Source: Serripes groenlandicus
Taxonomy: Eukaryota; Mollusca; Bivalvia; Cardiida; Cardiidae
Length of the DNA: 64,000 bases
Reading direction: 5' to 3'
NCBI GenBank assembly: GCA_031761405.1
Contig: JASEVX010000003.1
Location: 140,477,762-140,541,761, forward strand
Part shown: positions 47,331 through 60,557 of the stretch, in pieces
Layout of the letters: each line of letters opens with the position of its first letter
How positions within the stretch are numbered: the stretch's first letter is position 1
Position numbers and translations under genes: made by a program
Notes under the pieces: generated by a model
The model's database searches: none
Told to the model about the DNA's origin: nothing
Seen by the model: only the letters and a program-made list of their open reading frames with translations

Positions 47331-47903
47331 ATGCAGAGTCTGTGGTTGGTAGGTTCGTCAATTGTGTACTGGGCTGGCATGGCGGCAATACAGGCGTTTG
47401 ACCAGCACTTGGGCTTATCAGAGGTTTCAGTCCAGTGGATGGGGGAAAGGGGTATGACACTGAACACCCTGCATTCGACGCTCGACAACCAGTTCAAAAA
47501 AGATAAGTGTCCGACATTCCTTTTTATCGATTGCGGATCAAACGATCTAACCACAGAAGGTGTTTCAGGCAAGGACATTATTGAAAACATTAAGACCTCA
47601 ATCCTTCGCTATAAAGCGTTATTCAAAGACATAAGAATCATTTGGTCATCACTACTCGCTAGGAGATATTGGCATTTTGCTCCTATCGGCTCAGGGTCCC
47701 AGATCGACAAAAAGAGGAAAAGGGTAAATGCAGCCATTAGATCGTTCGTGTTACACTCGGGCGGGAAAGTCATCATCCATAATGACAGTTATATTAAGGT
47801 AGTCGAGGCTAGTCTGCACTGGACAGATGGGACCCACCTGTCAAATTTAGGAAACGGCATTCTTCTAAAAAAATGGAAAGCAGCCTTAAACATGTTTTTA
47901 TAA
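47331..47903 (+). CDS. SGNH/GDSL esterase-like ORF, copy 2
   Basis: Same 190-codon frame as 41789-42361 with the Ser, Gly, Asn and Asp-His blocks kept. Two residue differences: L-G-L-S for L-Y-L-S near residue 28 and D-C-G-S-N-D for H-C-G-S-N-D in block III. An acidic or hydrophobic residue before the block is plausible either way, so which copy is ancestral cannot be told. Confidence 0.75.
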   Translation: MQSLWLVGSSIVYWAGMAAIQAFDQHLGLSEVSVQWMGERGMTLNTLHSTLDNQFKKDKCPTFLFIDCGSNDLTTEGVSGKDIIENIKTSILRYKALFKDIRIIWSSLLARRYWHFAPIGSGSQIDKKRKRVNAAIRSFVLHSGGKVIIHNDSYIKVVEASLHWTDGTHLSNLGNGILLKKWKAALNMFL

Positions 47904-50900
47904 GATAATGGCAATCTGTACCCTGCTGGTCAGTAGGAGAAAAATAACATTTTATATGGTTCGATATTTTACCGTGGCGGCTATGGGGAGACAGAAAGCT
48001 TTTGGGGGGGTATCAGCCTGGCCTTTACCCTGGCCTGACACGCTCACAAGCTGCAGGTTCTTCAGTGTCGTATCAACATATGTGTAAGTACGTTGTAGTT
48101 TGGGGGCCTACATCTGTGTAACGCGGGGGTCCCCCTCCACCTCTATGTATAGAGGGGAGGTCTAGATCTGTCTAACGCTTGGGCATTTAATTCGGGGGAT
48201 AGGTAATACGGGCTGACCCCATAATGCTGTCTACATGAGATTGTGTTAACTTGTGGGATTTCGACACTATGGTAACCTAAGTCGCTGATTCGCCAGTCAA
48301 ACGTTAAGTCGTAGGCAGACGGTTGTCTCCCCATGTCGGGTTGTCACAAAATGGGTTAATATGTTATGTCAGTTATAATGGACCTTTGCAGCCAATATTA
48401 TGCCACTACATTTTACCGATTACAAATAAAAATATGTGTTTATGCTCTAAAACAGTTGTTTCTTAAATAGTTGACGCATGCTATAAATCCCAGCACCGCT
48501 TGAAGAATCACGGTTGCCATCAAGTGATCTGCAGACTCCTGCAAGTGTTAAAAGCTAGAGGGTATACAATATTGATTTAAATAGATCAAAGTCTTAATGT
48601 CAATAAAACTGGACAGTCGAGGGTACGATATTTTAGGTGTTTTCTTGAATGTGGGCTACTTTTGACATGACATATTAGGCTTTAAATGACAGATGACAGA
48701 TACAGACGAAGACAATACACGCGATGTGACGTAACGCGATGTGCCGAAAGCATCGGCGAACGGTATCAACAGATAATACAACACAATTTAGAAGGTCTTG
48801 TCTTATAATTATTTCCTCTAAAAGTGTTTTTTGCTTTGTAATTTACTTTTCATCCAATCAAAACTAAGGAATATCGTGTCTACGCCTTAAATCTTTTCTT
48901 GTGGTATGCAGTACAGTGAAACAGCTGATTGAAACAAAATGGCCGAAATAAAGTATTATGGGTTTGAGATTTGAGATGTGAAAATCAGTACGATTGTACT
49001 GAATTCTCGTTTTTCGATCTCTTGTGTCTTCGTACGTGTAACTTATAGGCGTGCTTAGCTCGAGGCTTCAATTTGAGCATTCACACGAATGATAACGATG
49101 CAAATTTAATATCATTTGACAGTGACGAACTCTGACCTTTATAGGTCCGTGAAGTTAGGTTGACAGTGACGAACTTTGACCTTTATAGGTCCGTGAAGTT
49201 AGGTTGACAGTGACGAACTTTGACCTTTATATGTCCGTGAAGTTAGGTTGACAGTGACGAACTCTGACCTTTATAGGTCCGTGAAGTTAGGTTGGCGAGT
49301 GACGAATTGACGAGTGACGAACTGTGAATTGTTTAGGTCCGTAAAGTTAGGTTGACAAGTGACGAATTGACGAGTGACGAACTGTGAATTGTTTAGGTCC
49401 GTGAAGTTAGGTTGACGAGTCACGAATTGACGAGTGACGAACTTTAAATTATTTGTGAAGTAAGCTTGATGAGCGACGAATTGGCCAGTAACGAACTGCT
49501 GTAAAGTTAGCTGAACGAGCGGCGAATTGACGAGTGACAAACTGTTGCTGTTCATCAATTTCGTCAATTCGTCAACTTTGTTCTTATATGATAAATTATA
49601 CAGCTAAGGTGAGCTGATATTTTCTGTACATGTATAATATTCACCATGCTTCCTGAAAATCAATCTTTATAAGAGAGGACCTAAAATAAGCCATGAGATT
49701 TCAGTCCAATCCATTTCTCCATTGTATATTTCTTGATATTTCCTTCTATGTAAAATACATGACGAAATTAACGAAAAAAAAAATAATCTAAAAACTTTAT
49801 TTCTGACCTTAGATAATGTATCTGGACGTATTGAATGCAAATTAGGCCGTTTTTCTAATGTCATGGCCGTCAGTCATTCAAAAGAGCTTTGTCAAGTTCG
49901 TCAATTTCTAAAAACTTTATTTCTGCCTATTAGATAATGTATCTGGACGTATTGAATACGAATAAGGCCCTATTTCAAATGTCACATGGCCATCAGTCAT
50001 TCAGTTTAGTTTATTGGGGTTTTACGTCGTTTTCAACATCATTACAGTTATATCACGGCGACAGTTTACTTATACATTATTCCTGGGTAAACAAACCAGT
50101 ACTAGGCTAAGAAATGTGCATTGCCTAAGGCACTCCACCTTGACCGTCGTGCCGCGACTGGGGATTGCAATTTTTCCTTTTTCCCCATTTTTTTCATTTC
50201 ATTATGTTTCCACTAGGCCGTCCGACTGTCCGTCGTGAAGTCCTTCAATCAAACCTTGTCCGGGCCATGTCCCATTATACTGTGGTAAGTACATGCATCT
50301 TTGGAAGAGGGTGCGTCATGGACCACTATTTGGTCACTGTGACCTTGACCTCTTGTCGATGCCGTTTATCCTAAACGATGGCAACTATAATTACCATATG
50401 GAATTTATTGAAAGAGTGTGTCCTGTACTTTGTTTGTTTTAGTCGCTGTGACCATGACCTTGATACTTGATATCATTTTTAAGAAAGAAACCAAATTTGC
50501 TGCACACATATACCTTGGGAATAGGGTTATCACATACCAAAATGATACAACTGTGACCTTAAACTTTCACTCCACTTTAAATAAATGATTGTATTGGCTA
50601 TTATATATAATGCACACTGTAAGACATATAGAAACCGAATGGTTTGTGCATATATCTCGGGAAGAGGAAGTGTCGCGCACCATAATGAGGTGTCACATCT
50701 ATACGAGCCTTAGCTAGTTCAGCGACATGTAATGTCTGGTTTGAAAGACATTGTGTTGTGTTCCAAAATAAATAAATAAATGTGATACCCCTTCCCCACT
50801 TGGGGACTATGGGTTGGCTGAAATTATTATACCACAACAAACGTTTTTTTTTATCTAGGGTTGGAGGTGGGGAGGGCTATAAAGAATAAAGGTGTCACTG

Positions 50901-52199
50901 TGTCGGCCGGTTGGTCCTTTGGTGTCGGTCCGTCGGCTCGATTTTGGTCCGCGCATGTTTCTCAGAATGGAATTCAATAACATGTTATAGGAAACTTCTA
51001 TACAAAGCGGAAATGTGTAGTGCCTGATGGCATTCCTGTTGGATGTTTTCTTGCCAGAGTTATTGCCCCCTTGATTACTATATATAGTACTATATACCAA
51101 CATTTGTGTTCAACTACTTTTTCAGCAATTATTGGATGGAGGTCAGTAAAATGTTAAAGGAAGATTCTATAGCAAGTGCACTTTTTACCCTAAGTTATAC
51201 GTCAATCGATAGAGAAGTAAAGAGTATGCTCCCCTTCAGTGATTGTGTTGGATAATGTTCTACCGAATAAAGACTGTGTCCCCTAGCCAAAAGGTGTCAC
51301 CCCCCACACAAAAAAAAAATCGTCATTTTTCCTAATCCTGTCCTGTGACAAAGCGCTGTGTGGGTGTATTCATCACATTCAGTGAACAATCTATTTTTTT
51401 CTTGTTTTTATAAATGTGCATATATACATGTTTGCAAATTCGTCTGCTGCAGATTTCTTATATGTGGAAAGGGCGTAACGGCATTGAATCGCGATTCTCG
51501 TAACATGGTTCCTAACTGCACAACATATATATGATTCCATCGTAAACATTCCCTATACTAAGGACTTGATCCAAGTTTTATATTGTATTGAAAACATATT
51601 GTGCACATAAACGCTTTCCCACCTGCATACGCATTTTACGCATCTGCAACAAACGAATTTTGAAAACATTGCGGAAGATATGAGCAATTTCTCCTTTTGC
51701 TACGATGTTTTCAATTATATTCCATACTCATTATTTCATTTATAGAGATCCGCGTGGTTAGCGTCATGGATTCGGAGCCGGGCGTTCCGGGTTCAATCCC
51801 AGTCGCAGTGATCATGGTGGAGTGCCCTTATGCAGGCACGAATCATAGCCTTTACTGGGTTGTTTAACCAGGGGGCATGAATTAATGAACTATCTACTTG
51901 ATTTAACTGAAATAATGAAAAGAAGGAATTAATCCCCAATAAAACTAAATGGTATCTACCTATTTTCGAGTGCATTGAAATGAATACAACGGCCTGTATT
52001 TGATTTTGTTTTTACCCCACAATGACTTCAAAATGTAGGAAATCTTTATGAGCAATTTCTCCTTTTGCCACAATGATTTCAAAAACCATCTGCTGTGGAA
52101 GCATCAGATAGTGACTCATGTCGGAAAGAGTTAAGATGCACGTGTAGTGAATTGGAGACTTCTGTATCAGGACCCGAGTTGAAATAAGACATACCATTA
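47904..52199. other. Non-coding remainder of the tandem unit, copy 2
   Basis: Same content as 42362-46657: minisatellite 49119-49562, SINEs 50002-50182 (minus) and 51746-51957 (plus). Single-base differences seen at 49321 and 51430. Confidence 0.6.
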
Positions 52200-52331
52200 C
52201 TATTTGGGGAAAAAGCTTCGAGTTCTAGGCCTGGCTTAATGCTAACAGAATTTCAATCAGTATGTTCAAATTTTGGAGTCCCTTTAGCTGAAGATAAAAC
52301 AGTTCATCCTGCAACATGTCTAACTTTTTTG
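52200..52331 (+). pseudogene. RT fragment, third partial copy
   Basis: Matches 41116-41247 and 46658-46789, then turns into unrelated sequence after CTAACTTTTTTG. It may be the right member of the direct repeat pair that allowed the duplication. Confidence 0.9.
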
Positions 52332-52491
52332 TGACAAAGAACCTTTTAGTTCGATTATTATTTCTTTTGTGCGACATTAGACTTACCAAATTCACGTGAG
52401 GACTAGTCAACTACACAAGTTTAGAAGGCTTCCGGTTTATGAATATACTGTCAATAGATGATACAAGTGTTGTAAGTGGATCGCTTCCATT

Positions 52492-52620
52492 TAACCCTTT
52501 CACTCTTGCACACGTATATTTTACGTATCTACAGACTTTTCAAAAACATTGTGGCAAAAACCGACATTTCTCACAATGAGCAATTTCAACTTAAGCCACA
52601 GTGTTTCCAACTCACTTCTA
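52492..52620. mobile_element. TTAA-type MITE, left half
   Basis: TTTAACCCTTTCACTCTTGC, CAAAAACATTGTGGCAAAAA and TGAGCAATTTCAACTTAAGC. Confidence 0.45.
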
Positions 52621-52659
52621 CAATTTAATATCATTTATAAAAACAAAATAATCATTTTG

Positions 52660-52845
52660 CAGCTTACCCGAATAGACACATTTCGCCTCATGTGGATTTT
52701 CTGTTTCAAGAATCATTAATCCATACCTAATCCCCCTGAGACGGAATGTGTCGGACCGGATCAGTCTGCGCGGACTGCGCAGGCTGATCATGATCGATAC
52801 ATTACGCAGAGGCCATCATGTTGGTTTTCTCGCGGGACGGCTCAT
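52660..52845. mobile_element. GCCGTCCCGCGAG-family MITE, left-truncated
   Basis: Has the central GACACATTTCGCCTCATGTG and TTTCTGTTTCAAGAATCATT, the CCCCTGAGACGGAATGTGTC arm, GCGCGGACTGCGCAGGCTG and the right terminus TTCTCGCGGGACGGCTCAT. Confidence 0.7.
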
Positions 52846-54599
52846 ATTTATAACATGTATGCGAGTTTAGATAGTACGTGGGGAAAAGATTGAAAGCTAT
52901 ATCAATTGCCGTGAAACTCGACCATACTATTAAATGCTCAACATATGAATTGTTAAACTGATATTTAATACCACACACAGAACCATGTGAATGTATGTAC
53001 CTACCCACGTGAATAGATATTAACCTTATTAAGGGGTTTCCTTCCTTGTACATGTAAGTCAACAAGACCTGGGCTTGTTTACAAAATCATATTTATAACA
53101 TGTTTAACCCTTTCCCACATATAATGAATTAAGTGATCACGAACAACTGTCATTTCTGATCAATGCTCACCCCCGTAAATGTGCGAAATTCATTGTTAAG
53201 AGCTACCTAAGGAGGAGGTCAACTTTGTATGGTAAATAAATTACCTCGGGAGTAACTCCGTTTTACCCCGGTATATTAGCTACCTTGAGGCATTAGGGAA
53301 GATCGTGTTTCACTGTGTGAAAATAGACATTGCATATTGAGTGCGATGTTTTATTCCACACACTGTTAACAAGTTATTGTATATTTGTAAATAACTCATT
53401 TCATGTGACTTAATGAGTTAATATTATGTATATATTGTATGGAGACTTATAGGCCCAATGGGCAGGGTGTGGTAACATTTGTATAACATGTGTTATTCAT
53501 GTAGGTAAATTCACACAGGTCACGTTAATAAACAATTTCCTATCTTATCTTAACTTATAGACGCGTTCTTGTGCCTCTGCAGCAGACGATTTTTGAAAAC
53601 ATTGTGACAAAAGGAGAAATTGCTCTAAACCAGTAAGTTCTCCTTTTGCAACCCCCGTTTTCAACTCTATTCAATAATTTAGCCTTCATTTAAAGAGATT
53701 TTCATATTTTAGTAGAAAAGTGCTGCAAATTTTGGAAAGTGTTAAGAGGTGTTTCTCATTTCTAATGCAATAAAGATAAATAAAGATATCACTTGAAGTT
53801 GCTTACTTTAAACATGATTTCATCATTATTCATGCAATAGAACAAAATGGCTAATGGAAACTCATCCAAACAAATAATGTGCATACTAACAGCGCCATAG
53901 ATAGTCCATTATACAACTTATGTTGCGTGGAAGTCAAATTTAAAAATGTAATCTTAATGACAAAAAAAGCCCCAATCACGTGTCATCTGTTTCATTGAAG
54001 GAGTTATATGTGACAGACAGATATACATGTTGATATTGCTATTAAACTGCCGCCGTTAGTTACAGGTTTGATACAAAGAGTAAGCCAACATGCATGTACA
54101 CCTTTTACATATATAGTTTAGTTTATTTATTCAACGAACCATGTGGCATATTACACAAATACAAACATTAAACATACAAAAAAGGACACGTGAAACATGG
54201 CAGTATCTCATCTTTTTAAAACAAACATATCAGATCTAGTAGCACATGTACGCTATCAGAGCACTAGATGAGGGGCATAATTCATGTTCTTATATCAGTA
54301 TCAGAACTCCGAACCATTTGATGTGCTTTCTCAAAAGACTAAGGTCTAAACGAATATGGAGCGTCTTTCTACCATACTCCTAGTTAATATCGTTGAGCTT
54401 TATCATCGGAATTAACCGTGCATCCGTGATCTAGGTGCATCCTGCAAGATACGTATCGTATCCTGTGATTAAACGTGTTGATCCTTTCCTGTAATGTTCG
54501 AATTAATACCACATTAACTAACAGGGAAAATACATAAGCTTCCAGTCATTGTTTGCTCTATTTCGCCTAATATTCAATTAGTAGATCATTGGACGAGAG
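52846..54599. other. No gene recognised
   Basis: AT-rich. A TTAACCCTTTCCCAC MITE end lies at 53103 and a MITE palindrome at 53560-53745. Short frames have no motifs. Confidence 0.45.
53560..53745. mobile_element. TTAA-type palindromic MITE, degenerate
   Basis: CAGCAGACGATTTTTGAAAA, ACAAAAGGAGAAATTGCTC, AAGTTCTCCTTTTGCAA and GGAAAGTGTTAAG. Confidence 0.5.
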
Positions 54600-54845
54600 C
54601 CCAGCCCCGGTGGCTCAATCGGTAGCGATGCGGGCTGTTAATATAGGGGTTGTGAGTTAGAACTCCAGCTCATCCTAAAGTCTTTCCGACGTTTGATAAA
54701 AGTCACTGTGTCGAAAACCAGCCAAACCAGAAAGTATGGTGTTAAAAAGCCAGAAAACGCATGAGTAGGTGAATTGGCCGCTGTGATATGAATGCAAAAT
54801 GGTTGAAAACGGCGTTAAACCCTTATCAATCAAAATATCAAAGGG
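54600..54845 (+). mobile_element. SINE with tRNA-like head
   Basis: GGTGGCTCAATCGGTAGCG (A-box region), GGTTGTGAGTTAGAACTCC (B-box position), TTTCCGACGTTTGATAAAAG, GGCCGCTGTGATATGAATGC and a tail GAAAACGGCGTTAAACCC followed by TCAATCAA. Confidence 0.75.
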
Positions 54846-55558
54846 CGAGAACATATCTGAAATCACGGATGATTAACTCATCAGGATGAGGGTTAATTAT
54901 TTACCTGATATAAAAGACTTCCGACAGCTTATGAATGCAACCTATAACTTGTGTAAACATTGTTGAAAAGTGAGAACTACCTTCAAACAAGCTATTTCTC
55001 CTTTAACCTAAACATATTTAAATCAACTTTTCAATATTTCGACGTTCAATCTTTTCCACGGATGTTTGCAAGCCAGACGAATCAGTCAAACTGGGAGCAG
55101 ACATATGAATATAAAACATGAATCGATGTATAATTGAGTACATCTAGGCAAAACGTTTTAAACTCCGATTTCATAATTACTTCAGTACGTGTCTTAGAGT
55201 TATTAGTTTTTGAATAATTTTAAAGTGAACGGATTCAGTAATGTATTTGTGAACATTGCTAAATTACACATTTTAAATAATTTATCTATATTGTTTAACA
55301 GAGAATGGAGACGAGTATCAGTCAGTATGTGAATATGCGGGAGGTAACTTAACCAACTATATCAATTCTGAAAATGATCAATCCTATTGGTTGTTTTAAA
55401 AAAGGCGCCTTCCACTTAACAAAGATAATATGTATTCCATGTAATCACAAAAGAAAATTGGGATATATTCAGGTTATCATATTAAACTAACCGTTCAAAT
55501 AGAATGAAAAGAAAATTTAAAAAAACCTAGAGTAAATGATAAAATAAGATTAACCCTT

Positions 55559-55830
55559 TCCCTGATACGACAATTCTGCACGACTAAAACATTATTTATG
55601 GACGCCGTAATACACGACTAAAACAATATTTATGTACGCCTTAATACACATGACTTTAATACCTTTAATGCCGTAATGTTCGTCTTTAAAATAATATTTA
55701 CGTACGCCGTAATATACGACTTAAATACCTTTACGTACACCGTAAACACGACTTTGAATACCATTTATGTACACCGTAATACATGACGTGAAATACCATT
55801 CACGTTCGACGTAATACAATGGAATACAAT
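55559..55830. repeat. Degenerate tandem repeat, about 40-45 bp units
   Basis: About six units with TTTATGTACGCCGTAATACA and ACGACTTAAATACC variants. Confidence 0.7.
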
Positions 55831-55931
55831 GTAAGCGATTTAATCCTTGTATTGCCTATTATGCGTGCTGACTTCACGAAAGACGGTTAGTTGTAAGCTC
55901 ATCTTGGTACAAGGGACATTGTGCTAAATAT

Positions 55932-56035
55932 TTAAGCCGTCCCGACAGAAAACCTAGATTGTTGAGTAAGTATCAACCCGGATCAGCATAAGCATGCCGC
56001 GCAGGCTGACAAAGACAGACACTTTTCAATATCAA
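55932..56035 (+). mobile_element. GCCGTCCCGCGAG-family MITE fragment
   Basis: AAGCCGTCCCGACAGAAAAC to GACAAAGACAGACACTTTTC: the left half only. Confidence 0.6.
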
Positions 56036-57089
56036 TTAAATTATCAAAAGTTTTTTTTATATTAATACAGCTGTCTCGTGAACTCCATTAACACTTTCTA
56101 ACATGCAGCCGCATTTTGCCGAATCTTTAGCGAACATTTTTCGGCGAGTAACTGACTAACGTGGGTTTTGACCTAGATGTTAAACAAATAATTTAGATTG
56201 TAGACCAATCAAATGTTGTATTTAATGAATAATGTCGAAGAAATAAAGGAAATGAAACGTTTTGATTGGTTGATAGTTAAGTTGGCGATCCTTCGAGAGG
56301 CACCAATAATGTGAAGTTTTAAAATGAAATGTTCTGCATACTAACCTTTAATTGTTTTCCTTAAGAAATAAATTTCAGTGAAAGAAATCAGTGAAAACGT
56401 ATGAAATATAATATTTAAGAGCAAAATATTAATTATTTTTGCAACATGTTAAGTTTTCAGTTATTTATCGTCAATTGAAACTTATAACTGTGTTACATAA
56501 TACACCTCTTGGGAGCCTCGCTAAATCTCCAGTCATGTGATTAATTATCGACCTTGAAAGGATTTAAAGTGATGTTGCGCTAGTGTAATGGACGTTGACA
56601 TGGATGTCAAGTGAAAGGTCTGTGGTTCGCTTCCCGGCAGGGGGCAAGCCTCTTTTTGTTTTCTCTCTGATACATATCAAAACCAAAGTACATATATGAA
56701 CTAAAACATTTATAAACCAAATATTACATATTTAACGTTATTGTTTTCTGTCATTCCAATATGAAATCATATGCGAATGTTCCATTTCTTAGTGTTTTCT
56801 CATATTGATCGCCGTTTATCTTTTTTAGAGATATTTCTTGCTTAAAATGATTAGTTAGGTTTTATCACCGTTTTCACTAATGTTTCAGTCATATCAGTCA
56901 TACATCGCCTAACCATGTGTTTCATGACTTTCACAATACCAGTACACCACCGAATAGTATTTCCATGCAACCGGCTGCTTTTCCACACAGACTGTTAGCG
57001 CATTGGTAGAAGACAAATCACGCTTGTCGCATACACGTTTTAAAACCCCCACTGTGGTTAATTGGAGAAGTAGCTCATATAGTACCCAT
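56036..57089. other. No gene recognised
   Basis: AT-rich. Contains a tRNA-like SINE head at 56575-56650 (GTAATGGACGTTGAC, GGTCTGTGGTTCGCTTCCC). Confidence 0.45.
56575..56650 (+). mobile_element. tRNA-like SINE head or tRNA pseudogene
   Basis: A-box-like GCTAGTGTAATGG and B-box-like GTGGTTCGCTTCC with a closing GGCAGGGGGC. The acceptor stem does not pair properly, so not called a tRNA gene. Confidence 0.35.
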
Positions 57090-57276
57090 GCCCTGTGTTC
57101 CATAGTCACCAAACTCAAAACCTGTTTTGCGAAACCTATATAGGTTTCGTCGATAATCCGTGCATTAGTCGGTAAACCAAACCTGTTTGACGGGAGTACA
57201 TGCATAATACAGGTAGGTTTCGTTCCGCTGCATAGACAAAACGTGTTTACGTTGTGTTTACTATGGAACACAGGGC
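57090..57276. mobile_element. Small MITE with 16-bp perfect terminal repeats
   Basis: GCCCTGTGTTCCATAG at the left and its exact complement at the right, 187 bp in total, no coding. The 152-codon minus-strand frame across it (56909-57367) is not recognisable and probably chance. Confidence 0.75.
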
Positions 57277-60200
57277 AGCTATGTCCAATAGCTATATTAC
57301 CATTCATAGTTATTTGTCCGTACTTTTGCTTAGATATTTTAAAAGTCCTGCTGCAGTTTTGTTGCATGTGGATACTTGTTTATTTAATAACGGACGCGTG
57401 CCATGACGTGGCTCAAAAGTAATATACGTGCTATTAGTGGCGAGTGGTGAGAGATATGCATGTACTCGAGAGAAGGATTATGAACGGACACATTATCCGC
57501 CCGTGTTGTTATGTTACAGCATATCATTGGTTGTTTAGTCATGTATATTTCCTGTCATTAATAGTCACATGATGTATTCATATCGGAAGTGTTTTGGATT
57601 TCCGAGCATGGCGTAATAACATATGATTACAAGCTTAATTATTACATGAAGGATAATGATTGTATTTGTGTTCGATTCTAATGGAATTATACTCTATCGT
57701 GTACATGGTTTATCGTGTCTCTTTCCACTGATGTTTTTTTTAAATCTGGTTGCAGGTATGATTTATTATGGATTCCTTTTTACTTATATACTTATATAAT
57801 ATACCATACTTCTCTCTCACTCACTCGCTTTCATACAATATATCAACTATTAAATCAATAAATTACAAATCTTAACGACAAGCAACATAGTCTTTCATCA
57901 ACACTAAACGCACGCAATCACAGTTGTACGATAACACTAATCACTCAACGCATCCTATTACAAATTTGACCTCTTTGTGTGTAAAAACAATTTTGGATAA
58001 CATATGTACGGATTAACGCAATGCTCTTCGGAATATTCATTGACTTTTGTCATGATTTGGTTTGTTTAAACTTGCAACTATTAAACTTGTTGGTGTTATG
58101 CAATAAAGTATATTGTTTTGTATTGTATTTAAGCTTTTTTTTTATATGAACAATGTTTCTAATCCCGCTTTCAAACCAATCTCATTTAAATCATCTCCTA
58201 GTAACGCTACGCATAGGCTTACATTTGGTCAGATCGTGTACTTTAGTCAGATTGGCTTTCAAACATACAATACATCAGCAGTGTGTGACTTTGAAAACAT
58301 CCAGGCAAAACTATGAAACAGTATTATTATTGAGTAAAATTGAAAACATTGCAGCAGAAGGCGACTTTGCTCATAATTGACAATTTCTCAAGTTGCAGCA
58401 ATGTTATGTATTAATTTCACTCGATTTCAAGAGCGACGAACAATATTGCTTTGCTGCAAGCAGTAAATACATTATGAGATTTATAATGCGCGTACGAATA
58501 GTTGCTGTTTAAATACATTGACCGGTTTTGTTACCCCCCCTCCCCCGCTCACCCCATGCCTCACATACACTAAAATAGTGATTAAACAACAGTGACATTG
58601 GTGATATGTAGGACTTATCCAAGTTTTGGAGGGACTCGTATTATTCTGGGTCCACTACACAGCATTAAACTACACCACTTGTGCTCCCTGTGTACCCAAA
58701 TGAGAAAACAATTGTACTAATGACAATGCCAATGTGCAGCTTATCAACAGAATGTATCCGTTTTCCTAGTTTGTTTGTGTGCTTTTCATTATTTTATTAA
58801 TATGATCGTTAGTTCGGGCATGTCGGAATAAAACCTTATAACAAACAAATATAGAAACAACACAACACATTGCAAACAATCATAGAAAAGTATTCACTCA
58901 AAAGATACTGACGGAATTACAAATAGATAGACAGAAAAGTTTCCCGGCGTGGAAGTTAAAATTCTATAACACTTTATTGACGTCAAGTCTAGGGACACAC
59001 GCAAACGCAGAATGACCAGAGCATGGTGAATTGGGACTTTATTGCTTTTACGTTTCACTTGAAGCACAAACGTGTTGCTATTAAGGCCTAAATGATTTTT
59101 TCACTAGAGGATACATCTAAGACTGTGTTACGTAACACGTAAGCGGATAAGGGTTGCTTGATTGATTGATTGATTTATTTATTCAAGATTGATTTAGTAA
59201 TCGATGTAGGTTTAACGCCAGTCACATGAATTCTGGTCTAAATTCAAAGAGTGACCAAAGTATTCAGAATAGTTGTAAAAAGTGTACAAGTGCTTATACT
59301 TGCAAACCATGAATACGCTATACAGATACTTCTTAACGCATGGAAACAAATTGGTAATGTTTTGGTTATTCTTGACATTGAGTGATAAAACATGTTAAGC
59401 CCTTTTAGAATCGCCATGTAGGACTACTTTTGCAATGGCGTTGGAATATTTTTTAAGTTAAAGTTTATTTTACGGAACTAAATATATAAAATAGAGGTAT
59501 TATCATCTTCCTTGATATAGTTTTCAATACAGCATATCCAAATGTGGTCTTTTTGGTAAGATCTAGGGTATCGCACCCTGTCTCCCTTGTAACAGAGACA
59601 TATAAATACAGTATAACTACACTTGTCTCTTGAAATAATATGCGCCTGCCAAATGGTTGTACATAGTGAACACTGTTAATATGGACGTATACACAACGTA
59701 AATTGATTATGCCCAATAAGAGCATTTAGGTTCTACAACTTTATTTATTGTAGAAAATATCTTTTTTATGAATTGAGATGATATATAATGTTACCATATA
59801 AGCTACAATGCCATGCATATTCGCGACAAGAAAGCCCCATAAACACCGTTTCTTTTATCAAATATTGAAACAGTATCAAGAAATGACATAAATGATCTCC
59901 ATCCATTGGAAATGCAATATACAATGTACATGTATGTAACATGAATTTCCTATTGAACTCTTTCCGTTGTGCCCGTTTCCGGCAAACAAGTAGCTCACAC
60001 CTACGCACTTATGTGTGCGTTTCTATCACTCGAGATAGAATATCTGTATCGTAAGTTCATTGGTAAATATATTTGATGTATCATCACCGAAGGGCATGAT
60101 GCAATTACAACGTTTTATGGTGATAAGACATCTCAAAGTCACGACAAAAGCGAACACTGTCTTATTCAATTCGAGTAATGCCGGTTTGAGGAAAGTTTAC

Positions 60201-60557
60201 AGATATACATTTTAACAATGGGTCACATCTACGAATTAAAAAAACCCATCCAGAGCTGTAGATTGACAACCCCAAATCCTAATATGACAGCCTAACCATA
60301 TATTGTATGGTCTCTCTGAGACGATTCTTTTGAGCACCCACACCAAAGGGTTTAGTTCAGTCATTAAAGATATATTAATTGGAAAAGACCCGTTTACTCC
60401 TCCTTATCTAGTCCTCTGGTCATCCCGGTGGTGACCATGGTGTATAAAATGCTTCATTTCTCTGACAATTGGTAATGCAAATACTGTTTAAGGCTTATTA
60501 ACATATTAACATAGTATTCACGAGTATGATACCAAAGGATGGCGTGCTTATATAATT
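57277..60557. other. No gene recognised
   Basis: AT-rich. A MITE palindrome (GCAGCAGAAGGCGACTTTGC...) is at about 58340-58470. A short GATT run with GTTTAACGCC at 59155-59220 looks like a SINE tail. Confidence 0.45.

Larger units (their letters stand above)
41116..52331 (+). repeat. Tandem duplication, 5542-bp unit, two copies plus 132 bp
   Basis: Copy 1 is 41116-46657, copy 2 is 46658-52199, and a partial third copy is 52200-52331. All positions correspond with a constant offset of 5542. I saw only five base differences between copies 1 and 2 (41870, 41871, 41987, 43779 and 45888 in copy 1), without any indel. Copy 1 is joined to the upstream RT. Copies 2 and 3 begin abruptly inside the RT after ACATACCATTA. 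Confidence 0.97.

Noticed and set aside
56909..57367. 152-codon minus-strand frame as a novel cysteine-rich protein
   Set aside because: It reads straight through a palindromic MITE (57090-57276). It has no recognisable motif and no splice or promoter support.
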